Positions 54,810 through 64,000 of a stretch of DNA of 64,000 bases are shown here, one piece after another (the first letter of the stretch is position 1; the number at the start of each line of letters is the position of its first letter). Under the pieces are notes generated by a model. The model was given only the letters and a program-made list of their open reading frames with translations, was not told the DNA's origin and made no database searches. A program made the translations under genes and the position numbers. Origin of the DNA: Campylobacter novaezeelandiae (GTDB lineage: Bacteria; Campylobacterota; Campylobacteria; Campylobacterales; Campylobacteraceae). Where the stretch lies: positions 1-64,000 of the forward strand of contig NZ_QPGR01000006.1 of the NCBI RefSeq assembly GCF_004323845.1, given 5' to 3'.

Positions 54810-54827
54810 TTGGCACAATTTTTGCTT
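54810..54827 (+). promoter_or_regulatory. Sigma-54 (RpoN) promoter
   Basis: TTGGCACAATTTTTGCTT carries both invariant elements: GG at 54812-54813 and GC at 54824-54825, ten bases apart, inside TGGCAC-N5-TTGCT. It lies 36 bases before the ATG of the next gene. In Campylobacter RpoN drives hook-basal-body and related flagellar genes through FlgR. Confidence 0.88.
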
Positions 54828-54862
54828 ATAAATTTTAGCAATATTTTTGAAAAGAGATTTTT

Positions 54863-56017
54863 ATGTTAGTAGGTTTAGCTAATCCATATCAAAATTTGGC
54901 TTTAACTCATTATGAAAAAAGTACATTGTTAAATTTAAATAATAAACAAGAGACTATTGATGTAAATAATGAGTTAAATCCATTTCTTGATTATAAGTTT
55001 ACTCAGACAACTTATCCAAGTGAATTTGGCTTTAGAATAAATGAGCAGGGTTTTTTTAGCGAAGATTTAAATAGAATTTCTCGTATTCCAGAAGCATATC
55101 AAATTCATATTAAAAGTGCAAGAAGTATAGCTAAAGAGATGGTTAGACAAGATGAAAATTTAAATTATAATCAAATAGACTTACCTTATATACTCAATAG
55201 CTATTATAGCTCCTTAAAGGCTGTAAATCAAAATTTTGGAGAAAATGACAATAATAGCTTAAGTCGTGATGAAATTTCTAAGCTTATGCAAGGATTTTCA
55301 ACTGATAATGGGAATTTGCTAGGGCAAGTTAATCGTATATATGAAAATCAAGAAGTATTAAATTTAACCTTAGATAAAAATAAAAATTTAAATACCTTAA
55401 TGCTTGATAATAAAATCATTAATTTTCATTTTGATAAAGCAATAAATAATACTTCATCAAATGACATTATTAAACCGTATTTAAGCAAGAATTCAGAAGT
55501 TTCAAAATCCGGTCTTTTGGTTAATTTTATTTATCAAGATATAAAAAGTAAAAATGAAGAAGAAATAAATTTTTTTATGAAACCTATAAGTCTTGATCTT
55601 AACTCTCATAAAAATTTATATAAAATTTTAGAAGGAAAAGAATCCATTGAAGATTATATTAAAGAAAATAATGAGAAAAAAATGAGTTTTGATCTTTATC
55701 TTTATGTAAATGGTGTTGATAAAAATACAATCTCTAAAGAAAAGCTTTCTGTATTTTTTCAACAATATATCAACTATCAAAAAGATATGGATTTAAGAGA
55801 ATTTGCAAATTCTAGTTCTATTTTTAAAATTTATACAGATTCTTTAGTTAAAGAATTTGATACCTTAAAACAAGAGTATCAAAATCAAAATAATAATAAA
55901 AATTTATCTCAGATCAATCAAGAAAAAACTCAAAGTTTTAATTATTTTTTAAAGCATAGAGAAAGGCAAGCAAATTTAAATAAAATTTTATATTCTTATA
56001 TTAATGTAATGTCTTAA
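54863..56017 (+). CDS. Sigma-54-controlled protein, probably co-regulated with flagella (Cj0243-like)
   Basis: A 384-residue, Asn-rich, soluble-looking protein without a cleavable signal peptide or membrane segment. Long stretches are predicted helical, and the last 60 residues look coiled-coil. It has no family I can name. The sigma-54 promoter and the lack of a Sec signal fit proteins exported through the flagellar secretion system, such as the Campylobacter Fed/Cia proteins, but export is inference. In C. jejuni the gene at this site (Cj0243) is recalled as a member of the RpoN/flagellar regulon. Confidence 0.75.
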   Translation: MLVGLANPYQNLALTHYEKSTLLNLNNKQETIDVNNELNPFLDYKFTQTTYPSEFGFRINEQGFFSEDLNRISRIPEAYQIHIKSARSIAKEMVRQDENLNYNQIDLPYILNSYYSSLKAVNQNFGENDNNSLSRDEISKLMQGFSTDNGNLLGQVNRIYENQEVLNLTLDKNKNLNTLMLDNKIINFHFDKAINNTSSNDIIKPYLSKNSEVSKSGLLVNFIYQDIKSKNEEEINFFMKPISLDLNSHKNLYKILEGKESIEDYIKENNEKKMSFDLYLYVNGVDKNTISKEKLSVFFQQYINYQKDMDLREFANSSSIFKIYTDSLVKEFDTLKQEYQNQNNNKNLSQINQEKTQSFNYFLKHRERQANLNKILYSYINVMS

Positions 56018-56098
56018 ATATCTCTATAATTTAAACTAAATTTTATAAAATTGTGTTATTATCAGTTTAAAAGATTAACAGGATAAAAAATATCCTAA

Positions 56099-57298
<1,200 letters not shown>

Positions 57299-57310
57299 AA
57301 GGAAGATATT

Positions 57311-58282
57311 ATGGGAAAAAATAGTTTAATTGGTGGATCAATTTGGGAGGAGTATTCTCAAAAAGTTCAAGATAGAATGAATAATCCAAAACATATGGGT
57401 GAATTTAACGAAGAAGATGCCAAAGCTCGTAATGCAAAATTAATTGTTGCAGATTTTGGAGCAGAAAGTTGTGGCGATGCTGTAAGACTTTATTGGCTTG
57501 TTGATGAGAAAACAGATATTATTATAGATGCTAAATTTAAAAGTTTTGGTTGTGGGACGGCTATTGCAAGTAGTGATACTATGGTTGAACTTTGTATAGG
57601 AAAAAAAGTTGATGAAGCTGTTAAAATTACTAATTTAGATGTTGAATTTGCAATGCGTGATAATCCAGAAACCCCAGCTGTTCCACCGCAAAAAATGCAT
57701 TGTTCTGTAATGGCTTATGATGTCATTAAACAAGCAGCAGCTCAGTATAAAGGAGTAAATCCAGAAGATTTTGAAGATCAAATTATAGTTTGTGAATGTG
57801 CTAGGGTGAGCCTTGGAACAATTAAAGAAGTGATTAAACTTAATGATTTGCATTCTGTTGAAGAAATTACTCAGTTTACAAAAGCAGGAGCATTTTGCAA
57901 ATCTTGCGTAAAACCAGGTGGACATGAGAGTAGAGAGTATTATTTGGTCGATATTTTGGCACAAACTAGGGCCGAAATGGAAAAAGAAAAACTTCAAGGA
58001 AATTTGAAAGATGACATTTCTTTTAATGATATGACTGTCGTAAAACAATTAAAAGCAGTAGAGACTGTTTTAGATAGTGAAATTCGTCCAATGCTACATG
58101 GCGATGGTGGAGATTTAGAAGTAATTGATATACAAAAATCAGAAAATGCAACGATCGATGTATATATACGTTATCTTGGTGCTTGTAGTGGATGTTCTAG
58201 TGGCAGCGGATCGACACTTTATGCTATAGAAAATATTTTACAAGAAGAATTAAGTCCAAATATACGCGTATTGCCTGTTTGA
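57311..58282 (+). CDS. nifU: NifU iron-sulfur cluster scaffold
   Basis: A 323-residue three-domain NifU. The N-terminal IscU-like domain has its three cysteines in AESCGDAVR, SFGCGTAIAS and KMHCSVMAYD. A central bfd-like 2Fe-2S domain includes VCECARVSLG and FCKSCVKPGG. The C-terminal Nfu domain carries C292 and C295 in GACSGCSSGSGST. It builds clusters with sulfur from NifS. It ends at a strong terminator. Confidence 0.97.
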   Translation: MGKNSLIGGSIWEEYSQKVQDRMNNPKHMGEFNEEDAKARNAKLIVADFGAESCGDAVRLYWLVDEKTDIIIDAKFKSFGCGTAIASSDTMVELCIGKKVDEAVKITNLDVEFAMRDNPETPAVPPQKMHCSVMAYDVIKQAAAQYKGVNPEDFEDQIIVCECARVSLGTIKEVIKLNDLHSVEEITQFTKAGAFCKSCVKPGGHESREYYLVDILAQTRAEMEKEKLQGNLKDDISFNDMTVVKQLKAVETVLDSEIRPMLHGDGGDLEVIDIQKSENATIDVYIRYLGACSGCSSGSGSTLYAIENILQEELSPNIRVLPV

Positions 58283-58290
58283 TTTATTTG

Positions 58291-58321
58291 ATTAAAGCTT
58301 ATATTATAAGCTTTAATTTTT
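58291..58321 (+). terminator. nifU: Intrinsic terminator of nifSU
   Basis: An inverted repeat ATTAAAGCTTAT / ATAAGCTTTAAT with a tight loop, followed directly by TTTTT, nine bases after the nifU stop. Confidence 0.85.
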
Positions 58322-58335
58322 ATAAAACTTAAATT

Positions 58336-59270
58336 TTAAGTTTAGGTTATGATGTTTTTACCCTAGTGTTGTAGTACCAGAATACACTGCAGATATAGGT
58401 ACAAAAAAAGGTGAAAAGGTTGATTATGCAATTTTTAAAGACTCAAAACCTTTTATTCTTATCGAAGCTAAAAATCATACTGAAAATTTAGATAATCACA
58501 ATAATCAGCTTATAAGATATTTTAATGCTAGTCCAAGTATAAAATTCGCTATTCTTACTAATGGAATTGAGTATAGATTTTTCACTGATATGGATCAGGT
58601 TAATTTAATGGATAAAACTCCTTTTTTTGTAATAAATCTTGAAAAATTAAAGCCTAGAGATATTAAAGATTTAAAACGTTTTATTTGCACAGATTTAAAT
58701 TTGGATGAAATTTTAAGTATTGCCATGGAAAAAAAGCATTACAGAGGTATACAAGAAATATTTAAAAATGAAATAGAAAATCCAAGTGATGAGTTTACAA
58801 GCTTTTTTGCTAAACAAATGACAGAAAAAAGAATGACTAGTGCTGTTTTAGATGAATTTAGAAATTATATAAAAAAATCTTTTAAAGAAATCATTAATGA
58901 TTTAGCTTATGAGAAAATTACAAGTATTAAAAATAATTTATAAAGTATTAATGATGATGAAAATGAAGAACAAATTGATGAAAATAAAGATATAGTTACT
59001 ACTGAAGAAGAATTGCAAGGTTTTTATATAGTAAAGTCGATACTAGCACAAGCTAATGTGAGTCTTGATGATATAAGCTATAAAGATACTTTAAGTTATT
59101 TTGGAATTTTATATCAAGGTAAGGTTACAAAATGGATATGTAGATTGTATTTTAATACATCTAAAAAATCAATAACTTTTCCAGATGGAATAAATGTTGG
59201 CATAGAAAAATTAGAAGATTTATATAATTTAAAAGACGAAATTATTAAAGCTTATGAAAGTAGAAAATAA
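58336..59270 (+). pseudogene. Decayed type I restriction-endonuclease-like gene (HsdR N-terminal domain)
   Basis: The reading frame spells a nuclease of the HSDR_N_2/COG4748 type. LSLGYDVF comes first, then, in a frame shifted by one base (a base is missing at about 58360), VVVPEYTADIGTKKGEKVDYAIF with the active-site stretch PFILIEAKNH. The frame continues to an internal TAA at 58941-58943, resumes in phase and reaches an intact end (KDEIIKAYESRK) at 59270. The first 40 or so residues and the start codon are missing. So there are three lesions: 5' loss, one frameshift and one nonsense codon. No modification gene lies beside it. Confidence 0.85.
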
Positions 59271-59278
59271 ATGAAAAA

Positions 59279-59310
59279 TCTAAGTTTTAATTTCTTACTT
59301 AAAACTTAGA
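59279..59310. terminator. Hairpin between the decayed nuclease gene and the DUF2393 gene
   Basis: A 12-base inverted repeat (TCTAAGTTTTAA and complement, eight-base loop). Its right arm contains the stop of the minus-strand DUF2393 gene (59308-59306). Confidence 0.7.
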
Positions 59311-59815
59311 TACATTTTAAAGTATTGTAAATTTCTGGATTAGAGAAACTTGGAGGAAAAGGAACAGTCGCTGAAAACTCTTTATAAGTATTGCCTGGCA
59401 ATTTATCAATAATTTCTATAATATATGATACGGAATCGCTTTTCATTTTTGCTTTTTTCAGATTTTCTTCATAAAAAATGTCTTTATTTGCTTTTTTTCT
59501 ATCGACCATATTAAGGTAAAGATAGCATTTTTTGATGTCAAATTTGGTTAAATTTTTAACCTTTCCTTTGATGATTAAATTTTCATTTCTTAAATCTCTT
59601 GTATAGTTTAATTTTTCAATACTTGCTTTGACAGTAAATTGATTAATTGTAAGAAAAGTTGAGTAAATTAAAAGAGAGCTAAAAATTGTATTAATAGTGT
59701 AAAATAATAAAGCACTTTCTTTTTGTTTAACCTTTAAAAAAATAATAATACAAATAAGTATAAAACATAAAAATAAAATGATAAAAGCCAATAAATGAAA
59801 AATAGTAAAATGCAT
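59306..59815 (-). CDS. DUF2393-type membrane protein (second of a pair)
   Basis: A 169-residue protein with two N-terminal transmembrane segments (residues 5-27 and 37-58) and a C-terminal domain on the outer face. That domain contains RDLRNENLIIKGKVKNLTKFDIKKCYLYL, an immunoglobulin-like pattern also seen in its neighbour. I start at ATG 59815, overlapping the stop of the preceding gene. The family DUF2393 is confined to Campylobacterota, and its function is unknown. Confidence 0.75.
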   Translation of the reverse strand: MHFTIFHLLAFIILFLCFILICIIIFLKVKQKESALLFYTINTIFSSLLIYSTFLTINQFTVKASIEKLNYTRDLRNENLIIKGKVKNLTKFDIKKCYLYLNMVDRKKANKDIFYEENLKKAKMKSDSVSYIIEIIDKLPGNTYKEFSATVPFPPSFSNPEIYNTLKCI

Positions 59816-60339
59816 TAAAAACACTTTGAATCTAATTTTATAGTATGATTTTCATCATTAAAATTTTCAAAAGTTATTCTTTGAGTCTGAGTTGTATTTT
59901 TTTTGAGATTTTTGATTTCTATACTCTTTTTTCTATAAGGTATAAGTTGATTTTTATAATAAAATACTAGATTGCTTTTATCAGAATTTTTATAAATCTT
60001 AGCAGTAATTTTGCAAATTTTAAAATTAGTTTTAGCAGTATTGCTAATATCAAAATCAACAACTAAAGAATTAGAACTTTGAATTTTTAATTCTTGAATG
60101 ATATGTGTTTTGCGGTTTCTTACCTCTAAATCTACAAATTTATAACTATATATGTAAAGGAAAAAACAAACAATAATATCAAAAGCAATAATGACTAAGG
60201 CGGTAATAGGTCTATGTTTTAAAAAAAAGCATAAAAGCAATATGCAAATAAAAAGAAAAAATATAAATACAATCAGCATATAATCAACCAAATAAAAATG
60301 GTTGATATAAAATAATAAATTTTCTCTTAAGCTTTGCAT
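59815..60339 (-). CDS. DUF2393-type membrane protein (first of a pair)
   Basis: A 174-residue protein with the same plan as its neighbour. Two transmembrane segments lie at about residues 16-40 and 46-66, then a domain beginning LEVRNRKTHIIQELKIQSSNSLVVDFDISN, probably periplasmic. It lies 14 bases after the SPFH gene in one operon. The pair is likely an old duplication that now works together. Confidence 0.75.
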   Translation of the reverse strand: MQSLRENLLFYINHFYLVDYMLIVFIFFLFICILLLCFFLKHRPITALVIIAFDIIVCFFLYIYSYKFVDLEVRNRKTHIIQELKIQSSNSLVVDFDISNTAKTNFKICKITAKIYKNSDKSNLVFYYKNQLIPYRKKSIEIKNLKKNTTQTQRITFENFNDENHTIKLDSKCF

Positions 60340-60353
60340 TTTGCTTTCAATAT

Positions 60354-61418
60354 TTAATTATTAATAGAACTTTGCCTTTTGGCATCTTTTGTATCAACCC
60401 AAATATTTGGAACCGCGCCTCCAGGAGTCAAGAAAATTTTGGCATCTTTATTGATTTTTAAAGCCTCATTAAATTCTTTTTGAGTTTCTATTTGTTTAAG
60501 TGTTAATAAAGGATTATTTAAGCTATTGGCAATTTCTTTGTTTGAATATGCTTGTGCATCTGCTTCAATTTTAACAGCCATTGCTTTACCTTTAGCACTG
60601 ATAATAGTTGCATTGGCTTCACCCTCGGCTAAAGCTGCTTTTTTCAAAGCTTCCTGATTAGCTCTTTCTACCTCGTATTTTGTTCTTTCAGCTTCTTGTT
60701 TAGCAATTTGAACGCGTTCGATTTGTTCTTTCACTTTAGAAGGAAGTATGATTTCTCTTAGTTGAACTGCACGAAGTTCTACGGGTTCGTTAGGTTGTGC
60801 CTCTATAGTCTTTCTAATACCTTCTTCGATTTGAGTAGCTATAGCATTACGATTAGTTGGAAGTTCTTCTGCTGTGTATTTACCTACTACGCTTCTTACC
60901 ACATCACGTACTACAGGATCGATAATTTTATTTTCCCAGTTTAAGCTCCAAGTAGCAATAGTTTGAGGAACTTGTAAAGGATTTAAGCGATATTGAACAG
61001 TTACATCTATAGAAACTGGAAGTCCTCTTGAGTCTAAAACAGAAATACTGTTTTTGTTAATGACACCAGATCCCAAATTTAAATTTTCATTAGTTCCTTC
61101 TATGGAGGCATAGTTGATTTGCCTTACTCTAGTATCGATAATGGTAATTTTTTGTATAAAAGGCAAGAAAAAGTGAAGTCCTGGTTCTAAAGGATTAGGA
61201 TTATATTTACCAGTTGTTGATTTAATCCCCATTTCACCGGAATTTACTATAGCAAAAGGTTTTGCAACGATAATTAGTAATATAATTGCAAGAATGATAT
61301 AAATTATAGGTGAAAATTTTCCAAAACCTTTAAAATTAAAATCTGGAGTTTTAAAATTTAAGTTTTGTTTATTGTTCTGATTTTTTTTATTGAAATAATC
61401 ATTTAAATCAGCCGGCAT
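60354..61418 (-). CDS. SPFH/Band 7 membrane protein (HflK/prohibitin-like)
   Basis: A 354-residue protein with a short cytoplasmic tail, one transmembrane helix (residues 36-56) and an SPFH domain. It opens VNSGEMGIKSTTGKYNPNPLEPGLHFFLPF and contains VRDVVRSVVGKYTAEEL, the prohibitin-type core. A long Ala/Glu-rich helix follows (residues 230-290). Such proteins form large rings around membrane proteases. It corresponds to Cj0268, linked in C. jejuni to host-cell adherence and invasion. Confidence 0.9.
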   Translation of the reverse strand: MPADLNDYFNKKNQNNKQNLNFKTPDFNFKGFGKFSPIIYIILAIILLIIVAKPFAIVNSGEMGIKSTTGKYNPNPLEPGLHFFLPFIQKITIIDTRVRQINYASIEGTNENLNLGSGVINKNSISVLDSRGLPVSIDVTVQYRLNPLQVPQTIATWSLNWENKIIDPVVRDVVRSVVGKYTAEELPTNRNAIATQIEEGIRKTIEAQPNEPVELRAVQLREIILPSKVKEQIERVQIAKQEAERTKYEVERANQEALKKAALAEGEANATIISAKGKAMAVKIEADAQAYSNKEIANSLNNPLLTLKQIETQKEFNEALKINKDAKIFLTPGGAVPNIWVDTKDAKRQSSINN

Positions 61419-61571
61419 TTTTTTCCTTTCGTAATGTTCTTAAAAATAACTTATCAATCATTAATTTTTATTTTTTTAATGATTTTATAATTTTATCAAA
61501 AATATACTAATGAAATTAAAAATTGTAAAATAATTATAATTTTGAGTATTTCAAATTTTTAAGGAGTTTAT

Positions 61572-61778
61572 ATGCCTTTAGTTACTATAAAACTTGCAAA
61601 ACCTGCACTAAGTAAAGAGCAAAAATCTAATTTAATTTCTGATATAACAGAGCTTTTAAGCACTAAATATAACAAGAACAAAGAAAGAGTTGTTGTTGTT
61701 TTAGAAGATATTGAAAATTATGATATTGCTTTTGGTGGAAAAAGCGTAGAACAAATTAAAAAGGAAGAAAATGAGTGA
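61572..61778 (+). CDS. 4-oxalocrotonate tautomerase-family protein
   Basis: A 68-residue protein whose second residue is proline (MPLVTIKLAKPA). After removal of Met this would be the catalytic N-terminal Pro1 of the tautomerase superfamily. The rest, with ERVVVVLEDIENYDIAFGGKS, matches the DmpI-like group found in Helicobacter and Campylobacter. The natural substrate is unknown. It overlaps the next gene by eight bases. Confidence 0.9.
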   Translation: MPLVTIKLAKPALSKEQKSNLISDITELLSTKYNKNKERVVVVLEDIENYDIAFGGKSVEQIKKEENE

Positions 61779-62229
61779 ATTAAAAATAGGAGATTATGCA
61801 CCTGCTTTTGAGTTGTTAAATCAAGATGGTATTAAAATTTCTTTAAAAGACTTTATTGGAAAAAAGGTAATTTTATATTTTTATCCAAAGGATAATACTC
61901 CAGGTTGCACGATAGAAGCTTGTGATTTTAGTGAGGATTATGAAAAATTTAGTGAAAAAAATGCAGTGATTATCGGTATAAGTCCAGATAGTGTTAAGTC
62001 TCATACGAATTTTATACAAAAATATAACTTAAAGCATATTTTATTAAGTGATAGTGAAAAGGAAATTTCAAGAATATATGGAGCATGGGGAATTAAAAAA
62101 AATTATGGCAAAGAATATGAGGGAATTATACGATCAACTTTTGTTATAGATGAAAAAGGTAAAATTATTAAAATTTATAAAAATGTTAAAGCCAAAAATC
62201 ATGCACAAAAAGTTCTTGAAGAGCTTTAA
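61771..62229 (+). CDS. bcp: Thiol peroxidase of the PrxQ/Bcp type
   Basis: A 152-residue peroxiredoxin that reduces hydrogen and organic peroxides with thioredoxin. The peroxidatic Cys is in NTPGCTIEACDFS near residue 45. A second Cys five residues on (CxxxxC) is the resolving Cys of the PrxQ class. It matches Cj0271. AAGGAAGAAA precedes the ATG. Confidence 0.94.
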   Translation: MSELKIGDYAPAFELLNQDGIKISLKDFIGKKVILYFYPKDNTPGCTIEACDFSEDYEKFSEKNAVIIGISPDSVKSHTNFIQKYNLKHILLSDSEKEISRIYGAWGIKKNYGKEYEGIIRSTFVIDEKGKIIKIYKNVKAKNHAQKVLEEL

Positions 62230-62231
62230 TA

Positions 62232-63305
62232 ATGCTTGTTCATATTTGTTGTAGCGTTGATTCTCATTTTTTTTTACAAGAATTAAAAAAATGCTATCCT
62301 GATGAAAAGTTGATAACCTTTTTTTATGATCCAAATATCCATCCATATAGTGAATATGAATTAAGATATTTAGATGTAAAAAGGAGTTGCAATAAGCTTA
62401 AAATAAAACTTTACAAAGGTAATTATGATTATATTACTTGGCTTAATGCAGTTCGTGGCTATGAAGATGAGCCAGAAAAAGGGGCAAGATGCTCTATTTG
62501 TTTTGATTTGAGAATTTTAAAAAGCGTAGAGTTTGCTAAAAAGCTTGGCGAAACAAAATTAACAACAACTCTTCTTACAAGCCCTAAAAAAGATCTAAAA
62601 CAACTTGAAGAGGCTTTAAATAAACAATGCACGTCTTATGGTATTAAATTTATAGCTCCTGATTTTAGAAAAAATGGTGGAACACAAAGACAATTTGCTT
62701 TAGCTAAAAAAGATATGCTTTATCATCAAAATTATTGCGGTTGTATTTATGGACTTAAAAAGCAAAAAGAAAATAAAAATTTTATTGATGAGTTAATGTG
62801 TCCTATTACTAAGCAAATTCTTCCTTCTAGTATAGAAGAGAGAATTTCATTGTATAAAAAAGTTTTTAAATTGGAACAAAAAGAAATTGCTTTTAAACTT
62901 TCAAGGGAAAAATTTTTAAACTATAGACTTTTAAAAGCTTTAATAAAAATTGATAAAAAAGTTGTTAAAAGTTATATTTTATTTTATTCTCATTTTAAAA
63001 ATTCTTATACCAAATTTAGTTTGGAAAAAGATTATGAACAAGTTTATATGAGCTTTAAGGATGAAATAAATTTTTGGGATTTTAATTATTTTAATGCCTT
63101 ATTGAAAAATAAATTTAAAGATTTTAATGAATTGTTAAATAAGCCATTAAAAATTAAACAAGAAATTTCTTTGCGTCAAAGATTATTAGGTACTTATAAT
63201 CTTTCTCCTATTGTTATTTTAGATAAAATTACCAAAGGACGTTATGAAATTTTAGCTCAAAGTGAAATTTATTTTGATACAAGAGAAAAAATTATTTTAA
63301 TTTAA
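62232..63305 (+). CDS. queH: Epoxyqueuosine reductase QueH with C-terminal extension
   Basis: This enzyme reduces epoxyqueuosine to queuosine in tRNA. Residues 1-180 are the QueH domain: the vicinal cysteines C6-C7 in HICCSVD, C87 and C90 in ARCSICFDLR, and C169 and C171 in YCGCIYGL for the iron-sulfur and iron centres. Residues 181-357 are an extra, Lys/Phe-rich region not found in the short QueH proteins of other phyla. I recall C. jejuni Cj0272 being of similar length. It starts two bases after bcp. Confidence 0.88.
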   Translation: MLVHICCSVDSHFFLQELKKCYPDEKLITFFYDPNIHPYSEYELRYLDVKRSCNKLKIKLYKGNYDYITWLNAVRGYEDEPEKGARCSICFDLRILKSVEFAKKLGETKLTTTLLTSPKKDLKQLEEALNKQCTSYGIKFIAPDFRKNGGTQRQFALAKKDMLYHQNYCGCIYGLKKQKENKNFIDELMCPITKQILPSSIEERISLYKKVFKLEQKEIAFKLSREKFLNYRLLKALIKIDKKVVKSYILFYSHFKNSYTKFSLEKDYEQVYMSFKDEINFWDFNYFNALLKNKFKDFNELLNKPLKIKQEISLRQRLLGTYNLSPIVILDKITKGRYEILAQSEIYFDTREKIILI

Positions 63306-63387
63306 TATCATTTAAATTTTTATGCTTTTATTAGTATTTTTTTTGTAAAATTCAGTTTTTTTGTAATAAATGTATTGAAGGCTTTTA

Positions 63388-63828
63388 ATGATAAATGTAT
63401 CACAAATTCAAGAAATTTTACCTCATCGTTACCCTTTTTTATTAGTAGATAAAATTACTGATCTTCAAAAGTCGCAAGTAGTTAAAGGTTATAAAAATAT
63501 TAGCATTAGCGATCCAGTTTTTTTAGGACATTTTCCAGATCATCCTATTTATCCAGGAGTGCTAATTTTAGAAGGTATGGCACAAACTGGAGGGGTTTTA
63601 GCTTTTGAAAGTATGGAAGATAAAGTTGATCCTAAAAGTAAAGTGGTGTATTTTACTGGTATAGACGGAGCTAAATTTAGAAATCCAGTGCGACCTGGAG
63701 ATAGGCTTGATTATGAAATGAGCGTTGTGAAAAATCGTGGAAATTTATGGATTTTTCAAGGAAAAGCTTTTGTAGATGGTATATTGGTTGCAGAAGCAGA
63801 ACTTAAAGCAATGATAATTGATAAATGA
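63388..63828 (+). CDS. fabZ: 3-hydroxyacyl-ACP dehydratase
   Basis: A 146-residue hot-dog-fold enzyme of fatty-acid elongation. The catalytic His lies in [23 protein letters not shown] near residues 48-70, which also has the catalytic Glu. [13 protein letters not shown] near residue 11 is the family N terminus. It overlaps lpxA by ATGA, the usual fabZ-lpxA pairing that feeds hydroxyacyl-ACP to lipid A. Confidence 0.96.
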   Translation: MINVSQIQEILPHRYPFLLVDKITDLQKSQVVKGYKNISISDPVFLGHFPDHPIYPGVLILEGMAQTGGVLAFESMEDKVDPKSKVVYFTGIDGAKFRNPVRPGDRLDYEMSVVKNRGNLWIFQGKAFVDGILVAEAELKAMIIDK

Positions 63829-64000
63829 AAAATATTCATCCAAGCGCAGTTATTGAACAAGGGGCTATTTTAGGTGAAAATGTTATTATAGAACCTTATG
63901 CTTATATAGGAAAAAATGTAAAGTTAGGCAATAATGTTACTATAAAACAAGGAGCAAGAGTTTTAGCTCATACTAGTATAGGAGATAACTCTACCATTTT
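63825..64000 (+). CDS. lpxA: UDP-N-acetylglucosamine acyltransferase (5' part)
   Basis: The first 58 residues are present and run off the right edge. They begin [20 protein letters not shown] and show the hexapeptide repeats of the left-handed beta-helix. LpxA starts lipid A synthesis. Context (fabZ upstream, ATGA overlap) supports the call. Confidence 0.95.
   Translation, partial: MKNIHPSAVIEQGAILGENVIIEPYAYIGKNVKLGNNVTIKQGARVLAHTSIGDNSTI

Noticed and set aside
57635..58048. A 137-codon open frame on the minus strand inside nifU
   Set aside because: The composition (many Phe, Ser, Asn, Ile) is that of an antisense shadow of nifU, and there is no ribosome site.

Overview
This is a very AT-rich, tightly packed chromosomal window from a thermotolerant Campylobacter of the jejuni/coli/lari lineage. 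The assignment rests on gene content and order recalled from C. jejuni NCTC 11168: FlaC, the NifS/NifU pair, the IspDF fusion, two-subunit PycB, and blocks matching Cj0892-0898, Cj0719-0723, Cj0808-0813, Cj0255-0259, Cj1605-1612, Cj1529-1536, Cj0243-0254 and Cj0266-0274. I cannot name the species. A thiamine-salvage cassette under a TPP riboswitch, the lack of serA after rpsA and the lack of ilvE beside the SPFH gene make me lean to a lari-group or related species rather than C. jejuni itself.

Layout. 1-120: tail of an unidentified gene. 189-1588: TPP riboswitch, PnuC-type thiamine transporter and thiamine pyrophosphokinase. 1597-2063: tRNA-Leu(GAG) and stand-alone atpE (minus). 2275-4947: tandem neurotransmitter:sodium-symporter-type transporters. 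4981-8350: pycB and pckA, converging on a HIT protein. 8818-16470: pheS, pheT, aroA, ispH, rpsA and a membrane-anchored protein in one dense run. 16492-21896: ABC-F ATPase, a small minus-strand ORF, M48 protease, prmC, DUF4149 protein and flaC. 21915-23424 (minus): YggS, small membrane protein, MBL hydrolase. 23486-28816: nadE, lpxK, thrC, kdsB, GNAT, methyltransferase, TM2 protein. 28834-31996 (minus): pyrC, small HTH regulator, dgkA, eptC. 32101-33419: xthA and mntP converging. 33545-36338: tRNA-Glu, galU, pgi, dps. 36371-43834: dapD and mrp (minus), then ispDF, an atypical response regulator, an ATP-sulfurylase-like protein, pgpA, rpsT, prfA. 43840-47945: ATPase/winged-helix protein, Bax-like protein, dapF, coaE, purM. 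48142-54726: rarA, DUF945, a helical protein, DUF493, moaC, an acidic miniprotein, a small protein beside an HDOD protein, rplT, rpmI. 54863-58282: a sigma-54-controlled protein, then nifS and nifU. 58336-59270: a decayed restriction-endonuclease-like gene. 59306-64000: two DUF2393 membrane proteins, an SPFH protein, tautomerase, PrxQ/Bcp, QueH, fabZ and the start of lpxA.

Most genes are housekeeping. They cover anaplerosis and gluconeogenesis (PycB, PckA), aromatic, threonine and lysine amino-acid biosynthesis (AroA, ThrC, DapD, DapF), isoprenoids (IspDF, IspH), envelope building (LpxK, KdsB, EptC, LpxA, FabZ, GalU, PgpA, DgkA), translation (PheST, S1, S20, L20, L35, RF1, PrmC, QueH), Fe-S assembly (NifSU, Mrp) and stress defence (Dps, PrxQ, XthA, RarA). 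The accessory signals are the riboswitch cassette, the receiver domain without a phospho-acceptor Asp, the sulfurylase-like protein without its usual active-site motif, the sigma-54 gene, the acidic miniprotein and the decaying nuclease gene.

I see no transposase, prophage, CRISPR array, rRNA or replication origin, and no poly-G phase-variation tract. Genes are joined by ATGA, TAATG or TTGA overlaps, and at several convergent junctions both stop codons sit inside one shared terminator hairpin. References to C. jejuni locus tags are from memory and serve as pointers, not search results.
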